This document shows positions 1 through 12,205 of a stretch of 64,000 nucleotides of DNA, piece after piece. Source of the stretch: Euborellia annulipes (taxonomy: Eukaryota; Arthropoda; Insecta; Dermaptera; Anisolabididae); NCBI GenBank assembly GCA_023213315.1, contig JAKCPI010005313.1, forward strand, positions 46,669 to 110,668, read 5' to 3'. The translations under genes were made by a program, and so were the position numbers. The notes under the pieces are model-generated. The model was not told where the DNA came from and made no database searches. It saw only the letters and a program-made list of their open reading frames with translations. Numbering within the stretch: position 1 is the first letter of the stretch; every line of letters starts with the position of its first letter.

Positions 1-75
1 AAAACACACTCTTGTTAAACATTTAGACCCCGTCCAGTCCCTATTTATTTAAATTGATTGGTATAGATTTTTTTA
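1..75 (-). repeat. SINE-C fragment in intron
   Basis: A CATTTAGACCCC... CTATTTATTTAAATTGATTGG segment matches the body of the tRNA-SINE family best seen at 31363-31551. It is truncated by the window edge and lies just upstream of the first visible exon. Confidence 0.5.
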
Positions 76-114
76 TAAGTTGAATTAATTGTTTTTTATT
101 GAATTTTATTTCAG

Positions 115-3100
115 CTAGAGTCAATCGCATGGGGAACTTTAAGTTTACTTGGCATTCTAACATCAGAATGTGTCATAATACCCACCAAATTTTTATATCA
201 CGATTATCAGAGTCAATTACTTAATGCAATGCTTTCACTCTATTTTACAAGTAAATCAATAAAACTTGTTATTTTATTTTTTATTATATATTAATTTGTT
301 ATTTTTTTTTTAATTTTTATAAAAAATTTTATTTAAGATAAAAATATTTTGTGTGTTTGTTTGATACATGTTTGCATCCTCTGGATTCGGTGCAGGATTA
401 TCCGCTGGTAGACTGATTACTTTTACAAACACATTTCGTCACTCTCGCCTATGATAATAGTGGAAATAAAATTTCATTCTACGTATAAGTAATCCGATCG
501 TTGCTAAAGAGAAAAGTCAGGTTCAGGAGACGCAAATATGCTCAATCAAATACAAACTCATCTAGGAAAATATTTTTATCTTAAACGATAAATTGACTGA
601 TGTTTTACGGTCATTATTTGAAAACCACTAAGTTTTGGGTCGTTCATATATGCTATATATATTGTTTTTTGTAACCATAATTGCTAAACATTTTCTTGTC
701 AGTCTTTGAAGAACTTTAGGCAGCGGTGTATCCGCGGAGGTGTGTCAACTCTTGAAAAGTCTGGATGATCATACGGTTCATCCTGTAAGAGATTTCTTCC
801 ATCCTTGAAGCACTTAAAATACTCAAACACATGTCAGAGACACTTCCCCTTACTTTTGTCGAGTCTGTGGCGAATGTCAAATTTTTTAAAGAGGACAAAG
901 AACCCGTGGAGTACGAACCAAATGATCCTCCAGACTTGCTTGCAAATGTCAGTCTACCAAGAACTCCTCTCCCGAGTGAACTTTTTTTTAATTATTAATC
1001 CTTAAAAAAAAAAAGATTATTTCCAAAGTGGTCGCTAACCAAAAATGTTTTTTGAATAGGACATCAAGTTGCTTAAAGAATGTTAAAAAGAATAGCGATA
1101 GAGTAGGCTTATTTGGAAGACTGGTATTGTAAATGTTTAAAAATTATGGTTTAATTAAAATCAGTCTAGGTTATATTTGAACGTCCTAATTTCAAACAAA
1201 GCTCAATGTTTGCGTGCACTGATCTTCGACTAGAAAAGTCCTTCCAGTTTCGTGATAAACTGATTGCCTTTCTAGTCAGAATTTATTACTTAATATGAGA
1301 TCAATTTATTTAACCAGAACTTACCAAAGGGTGCAAACAATATGTGGCATACAAAACAATAATAATAATTTTTCTAATAAGATAAATTGAAAAAATGCAA
1401 TTTTCTTCTTATTCGGGGATCACTGCAGACTTGTATCAAAATTTTGTTTTCCTTCTTTTATAAGTCTTCAGCATCTGAGACGATGTAATCTTTAGTTCAT
1501 ATTTATTTAAATTACTTGTAGCCAAATAAATTTTTAGAAAAATAAAAGAGGAGGCGTCAGACAATTAAAGAGCTTTTTATTAAGGCATATTAAAGATTAA
1601 TTTAACTTAGTATTAAATTAAATTATTCATTTAGTAATAGTTTAAATTAAATTTTTTAATTAACACTATTTTACCATTCCTTATCATAAATTTATTATTC
1701 TTTTCCAGAATGTTCAAGTTTCAACTCAGGCTATATTAATGGGCTTCTTCCGAGTTCTGCAATCCTAATATTATGCAGTGTTTATTTTACTTATAATTTA
1801 ATTTGGCTAATTTCATCGATATTCCTAGTCGTGAGTAAGTGATAAGCGAATTTCATTCATTTCATTTAATGATTATATCGCCTGCTGAGAATCATAGTGG
1901 TGAAAGACAGGAAATTCAATTTTTGAGATAAGCCTAGCAAACATTGTTAAAACGTCTTTTCTTTTGAGTGGCGAAAATATATGTATTTCCATTCTTTACT
2001 ATTGATTCTAGCCTATTTGATTTGGTTGCCCGGCTATTTAAATCTATATGCTTATAAAACTTTTCTCAAATTGTTGAATTTAATACTTTCGCCACTACGA
2101 TTCTCAGCAGGCGGTAGTCATTATTTTCTATTTCTCCATAATTTTATTTTAATAATATATTTATATATATATATACATATTAAATGTCAAATAGTCAACC
2201 AAAAAATACCAGTCAGAACTCGAATAACTTGCCTTGAAGAAATTCACAACAGGCTTATGAATTATCGGGGGAAAGACGTTTGTTTTTATTTTTACCTTGT
2301 TATCCTCGGACTTTCACCCTTGACAAAAATCAACTATTAAAACAACCCTCTTTAATTTATATAATATTTAATTTGAAGAATATCCTTGTACTTGTGATAA
2401 ATAAAAACTTTATTTTTTAGTAAGGATATAGATATTATTTGTTTAGGTAATAGCAACAAAAAATAACTTCTTTCCCCTTTAAATTTTTATAATGTCTATG
2501 TAACGACTCGGGTTTTTAAGTACGGTACGACCGAAACAAGATTTTCAGCCGAAACCGAATTTCGGCTTCAATTTTAGTTTCGGCTGAAACAGTAACCGAA
2601 ACTTGTTTTCGAAACTTTTTCTTAAAATTAATTCCCGGATCGTCGACAGGTTATAGGCCTATAGTAAACATTTTTAGCCCAAAGAAATCCTTTCTGATGT
2701 TAATTTCCTTCCTTGTCATTCCACTATAAGATTCTTTTCTCATTATATTTTATAAAATAATAACGTTTTGTTTCAGTTGCATCTGGATATAAAAAAAAAT
2801 TAATTAAGACATCCCTCTTAACATGGAGTATCGTCACTTTTCTCGGATGTATACTTGATTTTGTAACGATGCTGCTCTTTGGATTGGACTATGCAACTAT
2901 AACACATTCTATATTCTCAACAGTAAGTTTAATATTATCTATTAACTCCAAATTAGTGAATAATAAATTATATATACATGTATATATATACAGTATATAT
3001 ATTTATATATATATGTCACGTTCGGGCCGTGAATAAATTTGATACAATTTAATATTTTTAAATTAAAATAGACTACAAAAGAAAGGGTGCCGCTGTGAGT

Positions 3101-6058
3101 CGAACCACCGATCTACCGATTTGTACTCAGTATGCCTACCACTGGACCACAGCACGATAATCGGTTATTTGAATTCACTCAGACTGCTATTTTAATCATA
3201 GACCTAAAATACGAAGGCACAAATTTCTCCGTCAACCAATATATATGTACAGTATATATATAGGCATATTTCTTATTTATTAATTGCATAAATGAGAGAT
3301 ATTCTCAATTAGTCCATCTAGATTGTGACTGGTTGACGGAGAAATTTGTGGCTTCGTATTTCTCCCGATGACTAAAATAGCAGTCTGAGTGTATTCAAAT
3401 AACCGAATGCCGTGCTGTGGTCCAGAGGTTAGCACTGAGTACAAATCGGTAGATCCGTGGGGCATCCTAACTTTTGCTTTTGTCGGCTATTTGAATTAAC
3501 AAATATTAAAGTATATCAAAATTAATGGTGGATAAATTTAGGATATCAAAAAAATAATCTCAAATGCAAGAAGTAGAGGAATTTACAAGGATCATCTCTG
3601 ATAGTTTTTTTTTTTTGTAATGGGTGCATAAGGTCCGAAGTCCAGTGGTCCCAAGCAGCCAGGAAGAAAATAAAAACAAAAGGAGAAGCATAGAAGAGAA
3701 GCTCAACTGAGGGAACTGAGAAGATGCCTGTTGAGATTAGACTTGAAAGTCTGAAGATTGTAGGTTTTGGCCCAACTATCAGGTCATGGGGACAAAGAAA
3801 CTTTGGAATTGACTAATTCTATTAGTCTTGAGTTGAACAGCAAAGGGATGGTGGACGATGCCTCCCTTGTGTTGCGTATATATGTTGCAGTTGTGCTATA
3901 TTTAAACCAAAAGAAATAGCGAACTGAGATAACAAAAGTGCAATTCCTTATCTCGTTAGAGCCCCCGTACTCTTCATTTCTGGTCTCTCACCTCAAAAGG
4001 GATCTCAAAGAAGCTTGGACACGCTTGGATCTGATAAAGACCATCAAAATTTTGCAAAAACCTAATAAATAAATAAATAAAAATATTAATAATCAATTTG
4101 TCAAAAATACATTATTTTATTTTCCAAGATCTCTTGAGCATGATATCGTATATTTCTTATCGAAACGATAATTTAAATGGATTAATTTAATAACAGATGT
4201 ATTGAATTCTCAAACTAAAGTGTTTTATTTAATGTAATTTATTTTTTTACATATAATTTATTGGATTAAATTAATTATACAAATTAAAATTATTATATTT
4301 TTTTTTTAATGTTATCAAATTGTTAAATAAGAATAAAAATCAAAAGAAATATGCTACTAGATCTCTTATCTTTGATTGTGATAAAAAATTTTACAATTTC
4401 GATAGGTTGTTTTTACTTGTATGCAAAAAAAATATTAAAATTATCTTCTTAAATTATAATCACAGAGTATATATATAAAATACTGATAATTTTTTTTTTT
4501 TTTTTTTTCAGAATCTCCAAAATCAAGCTGTTTTAAATTATCTTTTAATTTCTGCTAAAGGATTTGTTTTGGTGGTGATTAATTTAAGTTTTGCGATCGC
4601 TTTTATTTATTTAATAATTAGAGAGTATTATAAGGTATGTATAAAATTGAGATATGATAATGAAACATATCGGCTTTAATTTATTATTCCATTGTCAGTC
4701 GTTTTTTTTATTAATTTAGAGTCTTAATTGTTTTTACATCCAATCTTTGACATAATAAATCTATGTGAAAACATTGCATATATATATATAAGAGCAGAAC
4801 AACGTTTATATATATATATATACATTTTTTTTTCCTTTATAATGAATCAACGTCTGAAGATGGGACAATAAAGACACGAAATATCTTATTTCTTTATAAA
4901 TTTATAATACACTAAACATCATGAGTCTTTATTTTTCTTCCTTCTTTATATTTGATCATCCACATGAAAATCTTCACTGGGCTAAATTCTAAGGAGAGCC
5001 GCTTTACTAAAAAAGTTCAAAAAAATCCATTTTTTTTTTTTTATTACTGATTCCGATTCTATACTTCTTCGTCATATATGATGAAATATTCTATTCATTC
5101 TTTATAAATCGATGTATTTTATATAAAAAAAATTGAAAAAACAAGACAAATAGATAAGAGAAAAGGGATCAAAGAATCTTTAAACTCATTTATCTCAAAA
5201 CTAGGTTTTTCATAACCAAAATTTTAAAAATTTATATCTTCCAAACAAAAAAATGATAAAAATATTTTAAAAATACCGGCTTGCTCAGCAGGATGTGCTT
5301 TGAACAGAAAGCATAAAAACTCAATTTTGACCGATTAAGATTTGGTACCTTTTCATGTGGACGGTCGGTTATATAGACATATTATGTAGTGTATTTTAGA
5401 GTAATTATAATTTTTTTTTTAGGATAATGACAGACTCATTAATATGAGCACTCGAAGTTTTACTGGTCCTTGGGCTAGCAGGTAATTTATTTTATTTATA
5501 ATTTAAAGCAGAGGTCAGCAACCGCGGTTATTTTTAAGGTTGAAAGCATTGCAATCCCAATTTATTATGGAACACTAACTTATATTGATCTGAAATATGC
5601 TTTATTTCAGTCGAGATCCAATTTGGAATTCCGGACCGGATAGTAACGATTCATATCATCTTCCTGCTGCTTTGAGTAAAGCAAATAGCAATGGAAACTT
5701 AGCTCCAGCGCCTCCTTCAATGATCCAATCTCCAACAGTTGGTAACCTACCAAGATCTCCATGGCTATTTAACAACAACAATAATATAACTAACAATAAC
5801 AATAACCCTCCTAATAGTAATAATTATTCGGCACCCCCTCCAAGACCAGTTTCTGCACCACCTCCACCCCCATTGCAGGCTCACAAACCAGTACCACGGA
5901 GATATATCCCAGAGCCTGATTACAGTCCTCCAGTAAGGCGCTCATTTCTCGGAGGTTATCGAAATAATGCCAATCAAAATTCAAATAATCAAGAGGGGCC
6001 TCCTTTAAGGTCAGCTCTTAAAAAATCACATTCAAATTACGGGCGGACAGTTTTCTAA
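115..6058 (+). CDS. Four-span membrane protein with Asn/Pro-rich tail, 5' partial
   Basis: Six exons join in frame with consensus splice sites: 115-250, 1709-1834, 2777-2922, 4512-4634, 5423-5481 and 5611-6058 (stop TAA). They give about 345 residues; upstream exons lie outside the window. Exon 2 must end at 1834 (donor GTAAGT) rather than at the nearer GTGAGT to keep frame. The product has about four hydrophobic spans: roughly residues 5-25, 58-90, 100-122 and 142-172. The third follows a basic YKKKLIK segment. The last span is followed by REYYK and then a hydrophilic tail of about 170 residues. The tail carries Asn runs and proline clusters (SAPPPRP, APPPPPL) and ends GRTVF. Four spans plus a long cytoplasmic tail recall arthropod DUF4728 or pasiflora-like tetraspan proteins; that is inference from topology only. 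The exon structure is well supported, the family is not. It converges on the OCIAD1 gene. Confidence 0.8.
789..998 (+). pseudogene. Decayed coding-like fragment inside an intron
   Basis: This segment lies in the first visible intron of the membrane-protein gene but has protein-like codon content. One frame is open from 789 to the TAA at 996-998 (70 codons). It begins EISSILEALKILKHMSETLP, continues through a charged FFKEDKEPVEYEPNDPPD stretch and ends in a Pro-rich run. Immediately upstream, another frame reads CQLLKSLDDHTVHPVRDFF, so the original frame is probably broken near 786-795. A cttgtcag acceptor-like site lies at about 702. I do not recognise the protein. It could be a decayed retrocopy, a transposon remnant or an unrecognised alternative exon. 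Confidence 0.35.
3038..3520. repeat. Snap-back pair of tRNA-derived SINE-A copies
   Basis: Two copies of one SINE face each other, forming imperfect arms of about 200 bp around a central (TA)-rich spacer. Each arm carries a tRNA-like head. The right arm shows a box-A-like GTGGTCCAGAGGTTAGCA. The left arm is the reverse complement and keeps a box B (GGTTCGACTC on the minus strand). Outer ends pair as TTTGATAC with GTATATCAAA. It lies in the third visible intron (2923-4511) of the membrane-protein gene. Related copies are at 42503-42770 and 59390-59612. Confidence 0.65.
5511..5580 (+). mobile_element. Possible hAT-like element end (CAGAGGTCAGCAACC)
   Basis: The short last intron contains CAGAGGTCAGCAACCGCGG, which looks like the end of a hAT-type MITE. 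No matching opposite end or 8-bp duplication was found before the acceptor at 5610, so it is a solo end or a chance resemblance. Confidence 0.25.
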
Positions 6059-7524
6059 ATATGTGTAAAACAACAAGATCTAATTTGAGATCAACTAAAA
6101 CGTTTCGTTCCTTTAAAAAGAGAATTACTATATTTAATTTTAAATGGTTGTTTAGAGGGAGAACCAAAAAATATTTTATATAAGGCATGTTCGTTTCGCT
6201 TGCCATTGCAGTATAATTTACACATTTTGCCCTGCATTCTGTTCGTTTCATTTTTCCAAGCTAGGTGAATGCTAGCAAAACTTGCCCCTTTTGACCAAGA
6301 AAGTGGTCGCCACTTTTTACCATGGCAAGAGAAACGAACAAATCTATAATAACCACGTCTAAAAATTCATATGCCCATTTATAACAAGAAATGTACATAA
6401 TCCCTTCTAAATTGATTTTCTATCTGATAACAGAATGAGTTAGTTAAATTACACTGGACCATAAAAAGAGAAAGATGGCCATCGAGTGGGATTTCTCTTT
6501 CCAAAAAATATATAGGCGGCATTGTTCTATTTTCACTCTCAAATTCGAAAAATTAAAATATGACCTAAACCAGAAATTCAATTAACAATTTTGGAGTTTA
6601 GCCTTTAACAGATATTATCATTAATTTGATTTTCGGTTTAACTGTGGTTTATTTGTAAAAATTACAATTATTTTTCACAGTTAAAAACCGAAAATCAAAT
6701 TATTTTATTCTGTTAATAATAATAACCCTTAAAACGGAAGGTTAAGAAAGTTAAATTATTTAAAAGATATCTCAAGTTCACATTAATTTGCAGCAGGGCC
6801 AGAACTAAGAGGTTTGAGGGGCAAAATTTAATTTGCCGCCACTTCTCTACGTTCTCTTTAAGTTATGAGATATTTTAGCTAAAGAAAGAGAAAAGTGTTG
6901 AGGCGATCCAATATACGGTAGGCCTATATAAAAAAAAAGCTGTGGTCAGGCTATTTTCGGTATTTCGCCTTTTTTATCCTATTTTACCTCTCTATTAAAA
7001 AATATCTGACGATCGAAACTTAAGACAAATAGGTGAAATTGTTTCATTATTTTTGAAAATTATATTAATTTAAATTTTCATTTTTTTATACTTATATTTA
7101 TATTTATATTAATTTTGTGAATATTTAAATGTATTATTAATATTATAATTTATTTTTTAAAAGTTAAGAGACAGGAATTTTGTACAGTAGCAAGCCAGAA
7201 TGTGATTTAAACAAATCATAAAGAAAAATTCACTAATAAGAATAAAATTTCTAATTAAAAAAAAAAAAAAAACCATCAGCACGAAAATCCCCTCTCTTTA
7301 TAATTTATATTATATTCATCATCTTTGAACTTCCTCTAAACTTTCTTTTAATCGATTTCTTGTAGTATACAAATTTACTAGTAAACCAAGAAACTAAAAA
7401 ATTTGAAATTACAATTCGAATACTTAGAAAGTTTAAATGAAATTCGCAGATATTGTTAATCTAAAATAAACTAATATAGTGAATTAGTGTTATTATCATT
7501 TTTAATAAATATTTTATAAAAATA
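6059..7524. other. Convergent intergenic region, no gene seen
   Basis: The segment lies between the stop of the membrane-protein gene and the repeats near the 3' end of OCIAD1. It must hold the 3' UTR of the first gene, though I see no unambiguous AATAAA close to the stop. Imperfect inverted stretches around 6590-6700 (TTTGATTTTCGGTTTaACTG against CAGTTaAAAACCGAAAATCA) form a diverged hairpin. The rest is AT-rich sequence without convincing open frames. Confidence 0.5.
6618..6705. repeat. Short inverted repeat
   Basis: ATTTGATTTTCGGTTT near 6625 is mirrored by AAAACCGAAAATCAAAT near 6690 across about 45 bases that are also partly self-complementary. It is a small foldback, probably a decayed MITE. 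Confidence 0.45.
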
Positions 7525-7760
7525 AAATTTTTTTTTTATATTTTTAAAAAAATTCGCTCTATATCTTATAGATAATTAAATTAGTAATCATTGTGTTAAA
7601 AAATAATTAATTTTTTCCTTTAATTAATTAGCTGGAATCTTTCAAATGAAATGGAATAAAACGCTTGTTTCCCTTTGTGGAAAACTAACGCCATCTCTTA
7701 CCGCCTAGAGTAACCAGCTTCTCATTCAGCGTTAACGGTTTTTCGAGACCCGCACCTTAA
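7525..7760 (+). mobile_element. Truncated TTAA-type MITE
   Basis: This is the right half of the family seen complete at 37221-37624 and 40204-40600. It shares the ATTCGCTCTATATCTTA segment, the ACGCCATCTCTT..CCGCCTAGAGT segment and the end TTTTTCGAGACCCGCACC followed by TTAA. The left part is missing or too diverged. It abuts the TTAA inside SINE-C sequence (TTAAGGTCTTTTTCGACATC), as other copies do. Confidence 0.7.
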
Positions 7761-8075
7761 GGTCTTTTTCGACATCGAATGCCTTTAATACCCCATCCAT
7801 ATTTATTTAAATTGATTTTTCTTCTCCTGATTTCGCCCTATTCCCGGGATGCGGGATCAGCGGACCTAAACTTACTCCCTCCAGCCCTATCATTCGTTGT
7901 TGCGACCGGAAGAAATAGAAAAGGCCTTGAAAAGAGGAAAGAAGAGACAGACATACAAACAACTGAAGGACTGCCAGTCCCAGCTCGGGCAGCTCGTGGG
8001 CACCATCCACTTACCCACAAGAAGTGAGCCCCTGAGCGAATTTATCTAAATTGATTGGTAGCCAATAAAATATAA
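7757..8075 (-). repeat. SINE-C copy split by an insertion
   Basis: SINE-C body sequence runs from TTAAGGTCTTTTTCGACATC to ATTTATTTAAATTGATT at about 7817. It resumes at 8039 with ATTTATCTAAATTGATTGG. The near-duplicate of about 17 bases on both sides suggests a target-site duplication around the intervening 220-bp insert. Confidence 0.6.
7818..8038. mobile_element. GC-richer insert within SINE-C
   Basis: A block of about 220 bp is much less AT-rich than its surroundings. Its left part (CCCGGGATGCGGGATCAGCGG...ACTCCCTCCAGCCCTATC) is similar to 53312-53385 (CCCGCGGTGCGGGGTAGGCGG...CTCCCCCTCCATTCTACCC), so it belongs to a dispersed repeat. The right half has a frame open for about 60 codons reading EEIEKALKRGKKRQTYKQLK then DCQSQLGQLVGTIHLP, a charged, possibly coiled-coil peptide. 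I do not recognise it. It could be the end of a LINE or another retroposed sequence; the flanking ~17-bp near-duplication favours retroposition. Confidence 0.5.
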
Positions 8076-8102
8076 CTCTTCTTAAAATAGAAACTTATTA
8101 AG

Positions 8103-8108
8103 TTTATT
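8103..8108 (-). terminator. Candidate polyadenylation signal of OCIAD1
   Basis: TTTATT on the plus strand reads AATAAA on the gene strand, about 138 bases past the TGA. Such hexamers are frequent in AT-rich DNA, so this is only a plausible site. Confidence 0.4.
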
Positions 8109-8245
8109 TTCTTTCAAATACATATATTTCAATCATATTCATTATTTAATACTCATTAAAAAACAATATATAATAATTCGAAATAGAAAATGAAACTTTA
8201 AAATTTCTAAAAATTTTTCGACTAGTTGATGTCAATATTTATCAA

Positions 8246-11200
8246 TCAATCTTCCCAAACATCTCCGTATTTATTTTCTTTTTTATGTTTTGAGAAGTCG
8301 TTTGGTTGGTCAGACATTCTTCTAACTGTGGGCGGTATCTCATCAGTATTTATAACCCCTCTAAAAATAAAACAATGCATTAGTAAAATGAAATACAATT
8401 TGTAAGAATTTTTTTCCTGTTCAGGTCTTCTCTTGTCCTTTCGTATTTATTTAAGCAAAGACACAAGTAGCAAACGAACAAAAACTTTCATTTTAAACTT
8501 CGGAATATATTATAAATGAAAAAAATTACAAGATAAAAATTAAATGCTTGTATTTAAATTGAATGTACTGTTTTATTTGCAAAATATCCCTGCTTGGGCA
8601 TCTTCCTTTCCTCTATCTGTGTGTTTTCCTTTTCCTTTATTATTTCTCATGAGCTCTCCCTCAAAACTCAAAATTTATTAAAAAAAAAAATCTATATAAA
8701 TTTTATATATATAGTCCACCGCCACAATTAACCGCCCACCCTATTTTTATTTTCTGAGAACACCTCGAATTTAATAAATTTTATTCCTTTGTAATATAAT
8801 AATTATCAATAAATAATTACCGGTATTTAAGATTCTTTTGATACATGGAAGAAACGTTTTTAAATCATTTGATATACTCTACTAAGCCATAGAGGGAAGG
8901 GGGGGGGTTCAATCCCCCCCCCTCCATGGGACCCAAGCCATGACTATATATTTAAGCTCTATAATACAAATAATATTTCATATAGAGTAGGAGAAACAAA
9001 AATTTCTGTCTACGCCAATGCTCTGAGCATAGAAATTTGGAAATTATGAGAATTTATTGTGCCGGTGAGTGTAAAGATTTTTCCGGATCAATTATATTAG
9101 TGTATGTTCAATATAAACTTTACTTATTATTTGATTGTGACCAATAAGGTCCCGAACATTATCACAATACCAGCAAGAAAATGTCATCTTTTCATATATT
9201 TAAAAAAATCAAAAGAAATAAAATTGAGTTTGTACATAACTAAATTAGCTCAAAAATGATAACACTATTATATTTTTCTAGAAATAGAAGTCTTTAGGGA
9301 ATATGGGCTTAGTAACAAAACTTTGGGATAACTGGACCCTTCCAATCATTCAACTGTTTGGAAGGTAGCGGTGTACCTCCAATTGGAAGTTAACAGTCCA
9401 ACTTATTTTGTCAATGCGACTGTCACTTTCAGAAAAATGAATAATCCCGTTCTACGTAAAGAAGGAATATACTACAAAAGTTTGTGATGGCGACATTCAT
9501 AGATCACAATGAGAGAATATCATTATGTGTAAAGAAAATATTTTACCTAAAAGCTTTTGCTCTTTTCTGTTCGTATTCTAATCGATTTTTTGCGCGTAGT
9601 TCTTCGTATGTTGTATTTTGCGTAGGAACTGCTACTGGTAGTTCTTCAGTAATTATTGTTTCTAAAAAAAGAAAAGTAAATATAATTTTAGAACTATTTC
9701 ATTTTCAATATGGTGTTAGCCAACAAAAAAACATTTATATAATTTTTATATATGGGTGATTCTACAAAAAAATTGAAAATTTATTTTAAATTGTTAGATT
9801 TATATCATTATTATCCATATCTTTATAATCTAAGATACTTTATTAAGCGCTTTTAAGTCATAAATTTTGATTTTAAATAAATTTACATTATTTGTTTTTA
9901 TTTCAAAGTTGCGTACCTCGATCCAGGCGTCAGTCCCTTGGCTTATGTTAAATTTGTAAAATATCTGATATTATATACTCTTGATAAAATAATTATGTTT
10001 TATATAAGTTTAGGGTCTAAAGATGGCAATGGTGCCCAAATATCGGGCATTATCAATCTTTTATATACTTTTATTGTTATTTTTGTGCCGAAAATCAGCA
10101 ATTTATCAGTTCTTTGGTAGGTTTTTTCTTTTTCTTAAAACATTCACACTTTTTTTTCATTCACACTCACACTCATACACACATTCACACAGCCTTCACA
10201 CGCTACTAACTACACCAAGCTCGGAGGCCTTTGGTAAGTAATATTTTGGAAATTTATTAATAATTATTTCAACTATATACTGGAATTGTCTTTTCATTGT
10301 TATATTTAATATAAAAAAGAAAAAAAGTATCTATATCAATTAGCAGATTTTTGTGTTTTATATCAAAAATGTCAGTCCCCTGGAAGTTTTGCAATCTTTT
10401 AATATAAATATAAAAGAAAAAAAAATATCTATATCAATTAGCAGATTTTTGTGTTTTATATCAAAAACGTCAGTCCCCTGGAAGTTTTCCAACCGTATAG
10501 CTAAGAGGCTGATGAACTTATATATTAATACCAAAAAAAAAAATGAAAAAAATCTGAACGTAACTATATAGATACAATAAAATTAACTTATTGTTATCAA
10601 AATCATTACAAACAATTGAAATCAAAGTTACAAATTGTGAATTTCAAATTCGACCCCAACGTTAACCCATTATTGTAGAATGACCCATAGCCATTAGAAC
10701 TCTCAAATATTTCGAAATAATCACTTTATATTTAATTAATAAAAATTTGATGAAAATTTAGCATCTTCTTTTTTCTAAGTAAACCATCTTCAGCAACACT
10801 AGAGAAGGAGAATTAATATAATGCCTAGAGCAATTTAATTTAATTTAACCATGAATTATTACCTTGATCTACGTTTGGCCTCAAAGAATCATCAAGACCT
10901 TTTTGCTGAGGACGATCACTATCTAAATCGTAGCGAGGAGGTGCTTGATCTGAATAAGCCTCTGTTGCTGGATATGATGTAATTGTATTCGTTGTAGGAA
11001 AGTGGGATTCGCCAGACATTCTAAATAAATAAGAAAAATATAAAAAATAAATGAAAAACTTCACATGTAAAATATTTGAATCAATTATTTGAGAACCCCA
11101 TAAGTCATATTTTTGGTGAAAATGAGTTTTTGTAAAAAATAGATTACTATGTTGAAGACTCGTTGTTTGATAAAGAAAAACCATAAGTCCTGGCTGTATT

Positions 11201-12205
11201 AAGCAGTCTGGAGGAAAAAGAATATTACATGTATTTGAGAAACACTATTTTATTAGGTCTTTTATTTCATCAAAAGCGGCTATTTCGTCGTCCCAGCTTT
11301 GGACGCTGCCAAATTAAGGTTCATTACGTTTTCCAATGCTAAATCTAAATAAAGATATTTAGATATATGCATCATGTCGAAAGAGTAGAGGAAGCAGGGG
11401 GCATGAGCTAGAACCAGAATCTTGAAAAAGATACCAAGATTCTCGCCGGGTATTTATTAAAATAAATATTTAAATAGGATGATTTGGGTTTCAAGTCATA
11501 TGGCGATTTAATGTAGACTTACTAAACAAACTAGATAAGATATTTAAATACTTTAAATATGGAGATATAAGCTTCTATTTTATTAAAATCATTATCTGTT
11601 TAGTCATTGAGGCTACACTATTACAAAAAATATCCGAGACTAGTTCAAATTTTTTAAAGATTGTTATAAATATATATACCTTTCATAGCTGGTTCCGTAT
11701 TTTCTCTTCCGTAGCATTTCTCCAAAAGGACTATTTGGGAGAGCCATTAATTTCTCAGCGCAAATTTTTTGATAGGAAACTTTTCCCATAAAATATCCAA
11801 TGGCAACAGCCAACATCACTTTTGGTGTAGGTCCCCATCGTGGGTTGGGTTTTAGATAGCCTGCAGGATTAAGAAATGAAGAATATCTATTTATATAATT
11901 AATAATAGGTCTAAATTACCTGATTGAACTCCATAATATGTTCCTACAGCAAAAATTGAACCCAATGGAAGAGAACGATAAAAGAAACTCTCTCTATTAC
12001 ATTCTTGTAAAACACGCATTTCATCTGCATTGAATTTATAGGGCTAAAAAAATTAATTTGATTAAAAAATACATTTAATTATTTTAATAAAATTTTTTTA
12101 ACTCACAGTTTGAGGGGCGGCATTAGGATCTCCTAGACCGACATTAGTAGGAGGAAGAGGTGGCTGATTGCCTGAACTTGGATAATTATTTGGATTATTT
12201 GACAT
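8246..12205 (-). CDS. OCIAD1: OCIA domain-containing protein 1 homologue
   Basis: Six minus-strand exons join in frame: 12205-12107 (ATG), 12043-11920, 11860-11680, 11020-10863, 9661-9547 and 8360-8246 (TGA), giving 263 residues. All junctions are gt/ag with matching phases. After a Pro/Asn-rich N-terminus, residues 39-130 form the OCIA domain. It has ADEMRVLQECNRESFFYRSL, a first hydrophobic segment (PLGSIFAVGTYYG), then NPRWGPTPKVMLAVAIGYFM, GKVSY, and C..K....PNSPFGEMLRKRK. A disordered Ser/Pro-rich linker follows. The C-terminus has TTYEELRAKNRLEYE and ends KYGDVWED, both typical of OCIAD1. In other animals OCIAD1 is an endosomal and inner-mitochondrial membrane protein linked to respiratory-complex assembly and JAK/STAT signalling. 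Human OCIAD1 has 245 residues, so length fits. The fifth exon and the linker are the least constrained parts. Confidence 0.96.
8888..8945. repeat. Fragment of G/C-tract hAT-like MITE in OCIAD1 intron
   Basis: A G-run faces a C-run followed by CCATGGGACCCAAGCCATGAC. This resembles the internal parts of the GGCGTAGCC elements at 27088-27398 and 38678-38917, but no terminal repeats remain. Confidence 0.4.
10125..10235 (-). repeat. Rearranged SINE-B fragment in OCIAD1 intron
   Basis: The CATTCACAC-rich tail of SINE-B is joined directly to remnants of its tRNA-like head (CTACACCAAGCTCGGAGGCC). The middle of the element, present at 27706-27979 and 55588-55855, is deleted. Confidence 0.55.
10300..10500. 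repeat. Two-copy tandem repeat, 98-bp period, in OCIAD1 intron
   Basis: CTATATCAATTAGCAG starts at 10331 and again at 10429. The following TTTTTGTGTTTTATATCAAA and GTCAGTCCCCTGGAAGTTTT are repeated with only one or two differences, so the duplication is fairly recent. Confidence 0.8.

Noticed and set aside
5597..5610. ATG at 5597 as the start of a separate proline-rich gene
   Set aside because: The ATG lies in the intron before the tttatttcag acceptor; the frame is the last exon of the upstream membrane-protein gene.
10840..11184. A separate 114-residue minus-strand protein
   Set aside because: Only 10863-11020 is coding, as exon 4 of OCIAD1; the rest is intron read-through.
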